12,943 nt of DNA, taken from the NCBI GenBank assembly GCA_023627715.1, contig JAMAHW010000238.1:1-12943 (forward strand). The letters are read 5' to 3'. The translations under genes and the position numbers were made by a program. The notes under the pieces were generated by a model. The model ran no database searches, was not told the origin of the DNA, and was given only the letters and a program-made list of their open reading frames with translations. The DNA is from Periconia sp. R9002. Lineage: Eukaryota; Ascomycota; Dothideomycetes; Pleosporales; Periconiaceae. Positions 1 through 7,743 of this stretch are shown in pieces; within the stretch, counting starts at the first letter, position 1; each line of letters opens with the position of its first letter.

Positions 1-87
1 CGCGAGCTGCTGGGATTCGAGTAAAAGAATGTCCGAGATAGATATACCACTTTTCCAACTCAACTTTGTTTCTTTTCTGGCCATCGA
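1..87. other. left flank, no gene recognised
   Basis: This stretch lies outside the first repeat copy. A short frame open from the window edge ends at a TAA near position 22, which could be the last codons of a gene lying outside the window, but it is too short to judge. I see no RNA gene or promoter motif here. Confidence 0.4.
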
Positions 88-130
88 CGCAAGGTCAGGG
101 CCGGTGCGGGTCGGCCGCCCCCCTGCTAGC
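88..130 (+). repeat. boundary repeat, copy 1
   Basis: This copy starts CGCAAGGTCAGGGC and ends TGCTAGC. It is nearly identical, as a reverse complement, to 3478-3521, with one or two substitutions and one missing base. More diverged copies lie at 7451-7494 (same orientation) and near 11890-11933 (inverted). With the copy at 3478-3521 it brackets the NACHT relic and the HET-6-type gene like a terminal inverted repeat. I found no convincing target-site duplication and no transposase, so the type of element is unknown. Confidence 0.8.
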
Positions 131-189
131 TTCATCAGAGGATTTCATCTGCCTCTAACGAGGCTCTAGTAGTCAGTCGAAAACACGGT

Positions 190-590
190 ACTTGCATCTA
201 GAACCTTCTTGAAGCTTCGCTATGGCAAACCACCTGGGTAGTTATCCATCGCTCATCTCGCATATACGGAAGCACGATCATGCGGACAAACCCTTCTTCA
301 ACGGTATGAATACCTGCGTTACCCTATCCGAGATCTTCACCAATATTCTGAAAGATTCAAGCTTGAACATAGCATATCTAGTTATTAATGCGCTTGATGA
401 GTGGATTGTAGGCTTACCGAAGCCGTTAGAGTTCTCGCGTCAAGTGGCTCGCTTCTAGCCGCAACCACTAAAATATTAAGCGGAGATTACAGCCTGCGAT
501 TCGGTCGCAACATTAAGTCTCAAGATTGAAGATGGCGATACAGCCATTAAATCCTTTGTTGACTCTGGCTACGGTACGGCATCTGAGACA
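190..590 (+). pseudogene. NACHT (NLR-type) ATPase domain relic
   Basis: From 222 the translation reads SYPSLISHIRKHD, then LSEIFTNILKDSSLNIAYLV and INALDEW. This matches the stretch of fungal NACHT domains around the Walker B motif, where the usual form is (I/V)DALDEC; here the first Asp is Asn and the Cys is Trp. After LPKPLEF the frame breaks near 436. The next expected NACHT segment, SRVKWLASSRN, continues in another frame and is then cut by stops (SSRNH*NIKRRLQPA). A third frame from about 509 reads LSLKIEDGDTAIKSFVD, plausibly the strand that follows in NACHT domains. No Walker A motif, N-terminal effector domain or C-terminal repeats remain. The piece sits just inside repeat copy 1 and runs towards the 3' end of the HET gene. 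The function is lost. From 591 to 779 I see only further short broken frames. Confidence 0.75.
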
Positions 591-779
591 TACTCCGCCT
601 GTTTTATTGCCAATGCGCCTAGAGCCAGAGAAGGCCTACCTGCCCCTCCTACTTTAAGATGAAGAGCTTCAGATCCTCTTTAGCCCGCTGCCTCTACGCT
701 TCGCAGACCCGCAGTTGTCTCCTCTGCTGACCAGCAAGAAGCTTCCAAATGAATTGTAAGTACTTGTGCATTCATGTCA

Positions 780-3000
780 CTAAGCTAGTTCTACAGTTTG
801 ACATTTGGAAAGGTCCATTGCCTCTCCATCCATGATACCGTCGACATAAGCTTCGCTGATGATCTGATACTTCCCGCCACTTTGACACCGAAGAATGAAT
901 GGTACTTGTGCGCCCCTGATTAATGCAATGACATCGCCTCGATTAACATGCTCAGAACTAAGGACTAAATGTCCCTTATTCGTAACGCATGGAAGTCTTC
1001 GCAAGCTTTTCCCCATAATTTCGGAGCCAAGCCTTCGATTTGCCCCAATGCTATCCATGGACATGTCTCTGTAACCATTGTCATCGAAGTATTTTTCGAT
1101 CTTATTTTTGAAAAAGCTTGGCTTAACATGTCTTGCTCCATTCCGAAGAAGACAAACAGCATCACGAAAACGGCTCTCTCCTACTCTTGTCAGTCGAGTT
1201 CGATCGAACCCAACTTCTCCGATTGAAGTTCTCGCCGCCACCCGTATTCGATCACCAAAATTCTGGTAATCTCTTCCACCATGGTAGGTAAGTCGAATAA
1301 TCTTAACTAGCCACTCTATTGGCCACAAAAGCGTGTCTTGGGTGGGCACCTCATGGCTAGAAGATCGACCCGGGAAAGTCCCAACTGCGGATATCTTGTC
1401 GTATATGTGGCAAATCACAGAGATTCCCTCGATTTCCCCGTCCTTCCTCATAATAGTGACACTAGGATGTTGCGGTTCCGATCCGGACGCGCTGAATCGA
1501 GGATAGATGGTAATGTGATCATCTTCGATATCTTGTAATTTGTATGTCATGGATCGAGACCAGTCTGGCACCCAAGATGGTAGGTCGGACGGCGGTTCAG
1601 AGAGTTGACAGAATGACAGAAGCGATATATGCCCTTGCTCTAGCAGAGCCGCCATGGCGGTCGTAAATGTTTCTTCCTTGGATTTCCCATAGTCGGGGAC
1701 GACGCCCTTAAGCTTCAACTCTTCACAATCTGCTGCGATGCTTAACAAAGCATATATTTTACCTCGTACATCTGTTGAATCCAAGTGATGAGGACCGTGG
1801 CGTTGAATATTGTGGCTGCCAACGCATGTTAAGCGGAGTAGAGCTGCTAGCGGGAATCTCCAAAATCTATATACTTGCCACGAAGATAGCATGACCAAAG
1901 GTCTATGTTGAAAACATGACTGAAATATTTCGAGGTGATATGGCCTTAACCGTGGGATATCGAGAAATCTTGATGCGATAGTGGACCATAAAGCATAATA
2001 TGCGTTTAGGGCAGCACTACATCGGCGTCGCGTAATCCGCTTAGCTCCGCAGGTGAACTCAACCTTTTCTGGAATAGCAACTTCTTGAAGAACCCATATT
2101 CGCCCCCACCAGGGCCTAGTGAAAAGACGCTTCATATTGGCGATCGGTAACACATTCCGGTCATCGTTCCAACCACTGATGGAATAGAAAAGGTCTTGCA
2201 ATGCCTCTCTAGTTACTCTGAGTGTTCCCCCATCGGGCGCTTCGATGAAGTAGAACCTTGGTTGGTGTACGTCACGGATTTCTCCGGATATGGGTACCAT
2301 CTCTTGCCAAATTGCTCGATATGGGTTCGGGCTTATGTCCATGCCACAATCCTCTGCTTTCGCCCCTAACATATTAAGATAATCCATGACTGAGTCACTA
2401 CTGTCATCTGCCGGACCAAGCCATACAATAACCTTGCATGCTTCTTGGTAAATATTGGCCATAAGACCAACTTGATAATTCTTCTCCTCGATATCTGATT
2501 GGTTAATGCAAACAGCGTCGATCCAGAAGTACAGGGACTGCGTGAGGTTCCTCTCGGGAAATGTCTCTCTAAGTAAAGCCTTCTGACTCTCTCTTAGCTG
2601 TCGAAGAGCTCCTTCTAGGCTTCGTGTGATATCTATGAGCTTGCCGTCGCAAAGAACAGGGATAGTATCTTTAGAGTTACCCCAAGTATATGAAAGCGCG
2701 ATGTAATCTGGAGTGCTTCGAAGGGGCCATGTTTGAAGGCTAAAATGAATCATTTCTTCTCGTCGTCCATATTTAAGGTTGAGTAGGCGAATGCTTTGAG
2801 AACGCAAGCTATCTGAGTATTTAAATTTCGCCCTAAAATTAGTGTTAGAAATCGATTCTACTTATACTTATAGTTCTTTAAGTAGGAGGTTGTAGGAACG
2901 TCTCGCAGAATGCGGGGGGCCAATGGTAGAGAATAAAGGGGAGACGATACTCTTCTACATGCTTTCCTGGTAAGGATAAAAATCGCTTAAAACATGCCAT
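780..3000 (-). CDS. HET-domain protein, HET-6 type
   Basis: This is a heterokaryon-incompatibility (HET, PF06985) protein. HET proteins trigger regulated cell death after fusion of unlike hyphae; the biochemical mechanism of the domain is not settled. The order of motifs is: SIRLLNLKYG near residue 30, YIALSYTWG at about 60-68, WIDAVCINQ at about 120-128, IVWLGPADD near 155, WWGRIWVLQE at about 258-267, LPSWVPDWS in the middle, and a C-terminal GDVIALIRGAQVPFILR...YVDGIMDGEA block. These are the landmarks of the HET-6(OR)-like class, and both ends look complete. The long open frame (from 2807) begins at a TTG, and HET-like sequence lies upstream of its first ATG, so I propose a first exon 3000-2951 with ATG at 3000. 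An intron at 2950-2833 then joins in phase, giving 700 aa. The HET assignment is near certain; the first exon is an inference. The gene lies between repeat copies 1 and 2, with its 3' end facing the NACHT relic. Confidence 0.88.
2833..2950 (-). other. predicted intron of the HET-6-type gene
   Basis: Reading the minus strand, the donor is GTATCG after exon 1. The branch site TTCTAAC (complement of 2844-2850) lies about ten bases before the acceptor TTTTAG, a typical fungal 3' end. Length is 118 nt. Exon 1 (3000-2951) ends in codon phase 2, and exon 2 starts with the single base needed to restore the frame, reading on through KFKYSDSL into SIRLLNL. The 3' end of the intron is convincing. The donor is only moderate, so exon 1 could differ. 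Confidence 0.5.
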
Positions 3001-3477
3001 TACGGAGTATATCGATAGGCTATTAGAAAAAGGAGTATTTCGGAACAGTAGCAGATGTGAGGGGTGGAAATGGTGAATTTTGAGGTAGTAGGAAACAGTT
3101 AATAGGCACAAGTTAGACTCGGGATGATTGTACTGGCGATTGATTAGCCCTGTTATCTCGTTTTTACGTCTTTAAATAATTATGATCCCTTTATCATACT
3201 TTATATTCTTGACCAGATTTTTGAATTTCGAATAGAAATCCGCCACATTTTCTCAAGGAAATTAGGCAGCAACAATCGTTCACCGGAGGAATACTGCTTG
3301 GTAACTTGGTGGGGCGAAGTGCATGATTGGCTTGAGGTGCGTGCTGCTGATTGCACAACTCGTAGTGTGGCGCGGGAAGGCTTACGTGCGGCGGCCAAGT
3401 TGCGGTGGGAGGCGAATCCAGAGCCGACTAGACTAAATATGCGTTTATCTTGAGAAGTCAACGAACACCTTGGTAAC
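3001..3477. other. upstream region of the HET-6-type gene
   Basis: This stretch is noncoding as far as I can see. It is AT-rich near the gene and more GC-rich towards repeat copy 2. It should hold the promoter and 5' leader of the leftward HET gene. I see no clear TATA box in a usable position. A minus-strand open frame across 3201-3638 has low-complexity, non-conserved-looking composition and runs through the repeat; I do not regard it as a gene. Confidence 0.45.
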
Positions 3478-3536
3478 GCTAGCAGGGAGGACGGCCGACC
3501 CGCACCGGCCCTGACCTTGCGCTGGAGGCGCTCGAT
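3478..3536 (-). repeat. boundary repeat, copy 2 (inverted)
   Basis: The reverse complement of 3478-3521 matches copy 1 over about 43 bases. Similarity to copies 3 and 4 runs further outward, to about 3536, as ATCG followed by CGCCTCCAGCGC. Copies 1 and 2 face each other 3.4 kb apart. Inside the repeat the two flanks do not resemble each other, so the inverted repeat itself is only about 44 bp. Confidence 0.8.
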
Positions 3537-4197
3537 TTTTCGGTGTGGATGAACAGAGATGTTGACGTGTGCATTGGTGTTTCGGGAGAAGGCAGGCGAA
3601 GAAACGGCCGCCAAGAGGTTTGAAGCACAGGCCATCATCTGGTTAGATCTCGAGAAGTTAAAATCTAGGACCTGCCCTCGGAACTTGTTCCACTCCGGGG
3701 GACCAAAAGGTGGTCCGCTGCAAGACCCAAAATGGGTTCCCTATTCTAGGAACAACGTTAGCCCAAGTTTGGATCGCGGCCAGATTTTAGTCATGCCTAG
3801 GTTGATTAGGGTAGCTTGTTACATAACCGTCCTGAACGCGCCTAGGTTTTCTGTGGGTGGTTTCAGTTTAGTTCCCGCAGTGGGGCCTAGTCTAAGCCCG
3901 AGATGTAATGTGTTGAGAGCTGGACCGTGCACACTTATTCCGATCCACGCAAAGAATTAGGCGCCACTAGAGCGCAGAAGGCAGCGTTTTCATACCTTGC
4001 GTGAAGAGAGGGGTTAAAAGTAGCTAAAGTTAGGGCTCAGCCTCGTGGTTGCCTGGACCTACCAACCTGCTTGGGCTAAACTCGTGACTGCCAAGACTGC
4101 TGCCTGAACAGCGACTCGTCTCTGAGACTATATCCCCCAAGCTTTGTGTTTCGTGCGAACATACCACGACTCTTCCTCTGTAAAGATCAGTCGACAA
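3537..4197. other. spacer before the second HET gene
   Basis: I see no gene I can support. A plus-strand ATG frame at 3559-3960 (133 aa) begins with a hydrophilic, protein-like piece (REKAGEETAAKRFEAQAI) and then turns into sequence typical of chance translation. It could contain a degraded exon, but I do not recognise a family. The last couple of hundred bases must hold the promoter and leader of the downstream HET gene; no strong core motif stands out. Confidence 0.4.
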
Positions 4198-6360
4198 ATG
4201 GGCACCACAGGAGATGCGTTTCACTTACAGGCTTTATGCGAAACGTGCAAGCACATAAACCTGAAGGCTCTCAAGCATGCTCACGGTTTCGTCCATCTAC
4301 CATCACTTAAGTCGCTTATGGACAGCACAAGCGACTGCGATCTATGTAAATTGATTCTGGAAGCTTGTGGTCATTATGCGGACATGCAAGGACTGAAAAT
4401 CACTGCAGAAACCAGGCAGTTAGGACCTGTTCGACTTTTTGCGACAGGTAGGGAAGGGGTATCCTCCGGAATGGGGTGGCGTGAACTTGAACCCCTTGAA
4501 GAGCAGCAACTGTCTCCTAAAGTTATTGTGATGGTGGGCAAACTGGATCAGCACTTGTCAATGGTCCCGTCTAGGTCGATTCTTCTTGAAATGTACGCGC
4601 TAAAAGGTATGTTCTATCAACTTAAGTACGGACTGGTGACTTCTGACTTACTTCCAATAGGTTCTGCTGCTGTACGGTCGGGGGTTGCTGAGCTTAGAGA
4701 GACCGAGGGTCATGCTGCATGCGAAGCGAACTTTTCTCGGCTGAAGAAATGGCTTCAGTACTGCAGACGCTACCACATGATTTGTTCTTTGGAACATATT
4801 AAACCACTCATCGGGCCTTCACCCATGCCAAAACGCCTTATTGACCTTGGCATTCCAAATATTTCACCAGCCACACCGAGGATCATAGACACAAGAGGGC
4901 GCCAGGAGCAGTATGTGGCTCTTAGCTACTGTTGGGGCCCAACCAAACATCTTTGTACCACTAAAAAGAACGTTCGAGACATGGAAAAGTCTATCCCTAT
5001 TGAGTTACTTCCCCAGACGATAAAGGATGCCTTCTTAGTCGCTCGAAATGTGGATGTGCGGTACATTTGGATTGATGCTTTGTGCATCATCCAGGATGAC
5101 GACGAGGAGTGGAATATCGAGGCCAAACGAATGGGAGCAGTCTACGCAAACTCATACTTCACCATCGCAGCAACGTGTGCAGAGCAGGCAGAAGACGGTT
5201 TCTTGAGGCCCCGCACGCTCAAAAAAGTCGCCGTACCGCTCCGTGTTGACTCCGCTTCGAAAGTCGATGGCAACGTATACTTCAGAAACCCATCCGATTT
5301 CCTTCATGACCATCAAACTTATGTGCTCGAGAGTCCACTACTAAGAAGAGCTTGGGTACTACAAGAAACTCTCCTCTCGCGCCGCACAGTACACTTCTCG
5401 AGTAAGCAAATTTACTGGGAATGTCGCTGTGCATTTTTTGCAGAGGACGGTATGACAGAAGACGCTGATTGTCGGGAACATGCACACGAATTTCTGAATA
5501 TGATTAGCATAATGAAAGGAGGGATTCATTCTCAGCAGCTTGCCGAGATGTTCTTCCGATTATGGGGTAGCATCTTGCTGCGGTACTCAAATCTTTCCAT
5601 TACCCGACCCAGCGACAAGCTTCCTGCGCTTTCAGGGTTAGCCTCACTAGCGGAACGGGTTCTTGGGTACCGATATCTGTACGGCATCTGGAATTTAAAT
5701 CTCCCATACGGACTCTTTTGGCACCCTGTGCATCGCCCAATGGTTCACACCACAGAATGGAGAGCACCTTCGTGGTCATGGGCTGCTTTGGAAGGTGCAG
5801 TTACGTTCGAGAAGTATTTCCCGGAAGAGGACTCGAGGATTCGTTTGATCGAAGGATCGGATGACAACCAATTACGAGGAGTGATGAGAATAACAGGCAA
5901 GATCCATTCATGCTATGTCTCTCCTGATCTTCAGCCACAGCCAAAACCTTGTCGAAGCGACCGAAAGCTTAGATCCATACCCGTCACACCAGCTGAGTAT
6001 GCCTTTGCAGAAGACGAGTCCAAGCTTACTGAATATCGCACTTCCACAGGTACTTTCTCTTACAGTCTCTACGGCGAAACGCCAGGCGTTTCACTACTTC
6101 GGATGACAGAAGGTCGACTGATGAGCGCACAAAACGCTGGTGAGCGTAATATATGCAGATTCGACGGAGATAGAGGTAATGAAACGGAATTTTTCTTCCT
6201 TAGGCTTTCATGTGCAGATCGAATGGAGTTCCATCATTGTCGCGGATTGCTTCTGCGCCGTGTGAACAGTGCGATAGATGCATATGAACGTGTGGGCATC
6301 GGGTGGTCCACAGACTCGCTGTGGCATACTACATCTGAAACGCTCGTTACGCTCATTTGA
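4198..6360 (+). CDS. HET-domain protein with N-terminal Cys pairs
   Basis: This is a second heterokaryon-incompatibility protein, of a different class from its neighbour. The start is the first ATG in frame (MGTTGD, 4198); the frame stays open upstream only by way of a TTG. Near the N-terminus are C14-x2-C17 and C47-x2-C50, the paired cysteines common in this class, probably a metal site. After removal of the 54-nt intron at 4607-4660 the protein is about 702 aa. The segment MYALKG-SAAV...LKKWLQYCRRYHMIC leads into the HET domain: YVALSYCWG near residue 221, IWIDALCIIQDD near 272, YANSYFTIAAT, GFLRPR and RRAWVLQE near 365. The C-terminal part has the usual WRAPSWSWA motif. No frameshift or missing block is seen, so the gene looks intact. 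A role in allorecognition or cell death is inferred from the family. Confidence 0.9.
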   Translation: MGTTGDAFHLQALCETCKHINLKALKHAHGFVHLPSLKSLMDSTSDCDLCKLILEACGHYADMQGLKITAETRQLGPVRLFATGREGVSSGMGWRELEPLEEQQLSPKVIVMVGKLDQHLSMVPSRSILLEMYALKGMFYQLKYGLVTSDLLPIGSAAVRSGVAELRETEGHAACEANFSRLKKWLQYCRRYHMICSLEHIKPLIGPSPMPKRLIDLGIPNISPATPRIIDTRGRQEQYVALSYCWGPTKHLCTTKKNVRDMEKSIPIELLPQTIKDAFLVARNVDVRYIWIDALCIIQDDDEEWNIEAKRMGAVYANSYFTIAATCAEQAEDGFLRPRTLKKVAVPLRVDSASKVDGNVYFRNPSDFLHDHQTYVLESPLLRRAWVLQETLLSRRTVHFSSKQIYWECRCAFFAEDGMTEDADCREHAHEFLNMISIMKGGIHSQQLAEMFFRLWGSILLRYSNLSITRPSDKLPALSGLASLAERVLGYRYLYGIWNLNLPYGLFWHPVHRPMVHTTEWRAPSWSWAALEGAVTFEKYFPEEDSRIRLIEGSDDNQLRGVMRITGKIHSCYVSPDLQPQPKPCRSDRKLRSIPVTPAEYAFAEDESKLTEYRTSTGTFSYSLYGETPGVSLLRMTEGRLMSAQNAGERNICRFDGDRGNETEFFFLRLSCADRMEFHHCRGLLLRRVNSAIDAYERVGIGWSTDSLWHTTSETLVTLI
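4607..4660 (+). other. 54-nt intron that keeps the frame open
   Basis: The donor GTATGT at 4607, branch site TTCTGAC ending near 4647 and acceptor CCAATAG at 4660 are all close to fungal consensus. The length is a multiple of three and there is no in-frame stop, so the unspliced frame reads through with 18 extra residues. Removing it joins ALKG to SAAVRSG, which restores the spacing usual in HET proteins before the W-L-x2-C motif. I therefore regard splicing as the normal state. Confidence 0.75.
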
Positions 6361-6789
6361 CATGATGCCTCTATATGACATCAAAGACGGAGTTCTATGT
6401 ATCTCATTTAGAAAGATTAACTTGTCATGATTGTCGCATTGAGATTAAGAAAACTTACCTCACATTGTGTCCTAGTGCGCATTAATTGCATTGACGTGCA
6501 CAACAGCATCACAAAGCTATTCGAACAAACTAAAACCACATGTGCACAGATCTGGGTAGTAACAGTTCCGCAACTGCGACAGATCGCATATCTAACACCA
6601 TGCTGAACATAAAAAAGAAAGAAAAGTGATACGCTAGCGTATGCTGCATGTGAGGGGAAGTTACTAGTAAGCCAGGTTGTTTTCTGGGGTTCCCATCTGC
6701 AGGGCAATTCCGGCGTCGTGCGCCTATTAATTAGCAGCGCGCTGGCGGAGGCTCGTAGGTGGCAGCTCGCTACCAATTCAGCTGTCAGC

Positions 6790-6796
6790 TATAAAA
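6790..6796 (+). promoter_or_regulatory. TATA box
   Basis: TATAAAA stands in isolation, followed about 30 bases later by a pyrimidine-rich stretch (TTGTTGTCTTCTTCAACG) of the kind found at fungal transcription starts. The first ATG after it in good position is at 6969. It is the clearest core-promoter-like sequence in the window, although the gene it would serve is doubtful. Confidence 0.4.
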
Positions 6797-6968
6797 TGGT
6801 ATAGGAGGTCGTAGCTATTGTCACTCATTGTTGTCTTCTTCAACGCTTGCTGTGTCTTGGCTGCCGGTCTGTAGACGTCTTGTCTTCATCGCAAACTGGC
6901 ATCCGCTAACATACCTGCAATATCTGACACCCACCCACTCTATTCGCACCATCTGACTGTCACTCGGG

Positions 6969-7085
6969 ATGTATCTCGGTCATGATGTGTACGGGAAGCA
7001 GAAGGACGCGATAAGGCTTAAGCAGATCTCTTATCCGGTCGGCGGATGGATCAACGGCGGGTCTGCAGGGCTCGACAGTGCGTGA
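6969..7085 (+). CDS. possible small protein or first exon, unknown function
   Basis: This ATG frame gives 38 residues (MYLGHDVYGKQK ... GGWINGGSAGLDSA) downstream of the TATA box and leader-like stretch at 6790-6968. I do not recognise the sequence. It may be a first exon: a GTGCGT donor overlaps the end at 7078. A compatible frame open from about 7152 to the stop at 7341-7343 includes YMSTAISRAMEA and GYWELWIVYVPEG. However, I see no good branch site, so the splice is speculative. It could equally be a relic or chance. Confidence 0.25.
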   Translation: MYLGHDVYGKQKDAIRLKQISYPVGGWINGGSAGLDSA

Positions 7086-7438
7086 TAGATGTTGCGGAAA
7101 CTACCCAAGTAAACGTAGCCGGCCTTTGGAGCACACCCCGAGGTTGTAGAACGGCCGAGTCGGAAGCTGATTGCGGTTTCGCGGTTTCGATGCCGGACGG
7201 GTTCGTGTCGTGCTGTCATACGGTCAAACGACCAGCGGCTCCCTTACATGAGCACTGCAATCTCTAGAGCCATGGAGGCGTGCTCTAGCTTGAGCTCTGA
7301 GGGTTACTGGGAGCTTTGGATTGTGTATGTTCCGGAAGGATGAGTACTAGCGGAGCTGTGATGGTGGCCATGCTTGGTAAGATTCTACACTATTCGGAGC
7401 TGCGCACAGCACTCTCCTCTTCAGCCATGTCAACAAAC

Positions 7439-7743
7439 TATCGCCTCCGGCGCAAGGTCAGGGCAGGAACGGGTCGGCCATCTTCCCTACTAGCGGTGGC
7501 GACTAGTAGAGAGCTTTAGTTCTATTTGCTTGCTGCAGGCAACTAGGTGGCATATTTTATATAATAGCAAGAATATGCAAGGCACCAGGCCTTCCAGCTA
7601 TATAAACTTTAAGAATAATCTATCATTCATTTTTAATAATGCAGTAGTTTTTCACGCCCCGTAGTGGACAAACTGCGCCCATCTCAACGGCTGGTCCCAT
7701 TCCTTTTCCCGGACTGCACTTACTGCCTCGTGTAGCGCTAAAG
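7439..7743 (+). repeat. left arm of ~300-bp inverted repeat
   Basis: The arm pairs with 11645-11945. Its outer part (7451-7494) is copy 3 of the boundary repeat, starting CGCAAGGTCAGGGC. The middle is the 3' flank of the CHAT gene, about 80 percent alike between arms with small indels and mostly transitions. The inner 92 bases (7652-7743) are the 3' end of the CHAT coding sequence and are identical in the two arms. Similarity stops abruptly at 7743/11645. Confidence 0.9.

Larger units (their letters stand above)
6361..7438. other. spacer between second HET gene and inverted-repeat arm
   Basis: The first 400 bases follow the HET gene stop and contain only chance frames, including a 119-aa minus-strand one (6417-6776) without recognisable motifs. 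From about 6790 the character changes: a TATA box, then a pyrimidine-rich leader-like stretch, then short open frames up to about 7343. This may be a small gene or the remains of one cut off by the arm that starts at 7439. Confidence 0.4.

Noticed and set aside
80..3545. hAT-type transposon ends, with CAGGGC as the terminus and the 8 bases before it as target duplication
   Set aside because: The bases before CAGGG (CGCAAGGT) are shared by all four copies in inverted, not direct, orientation, so they belong to the repeat; no transposase is present.
3201..3960. Overlapping open frames on both strands
   Set aside because: No conserved motif; composition is typical of chance translation, and the minus-strand frame runs through the boundary repeat.
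4144..4197. 18-residue extension of the second HET protein
   Set aside because: It begins at TTG; the ATG at 4198 precedes the conserved N-terminal Cys motif at a usual distance.
6417..6776. 119-aa minus-strand open frame
   Set aside because: No recognisable domain and no good start context or neighbouring signals.
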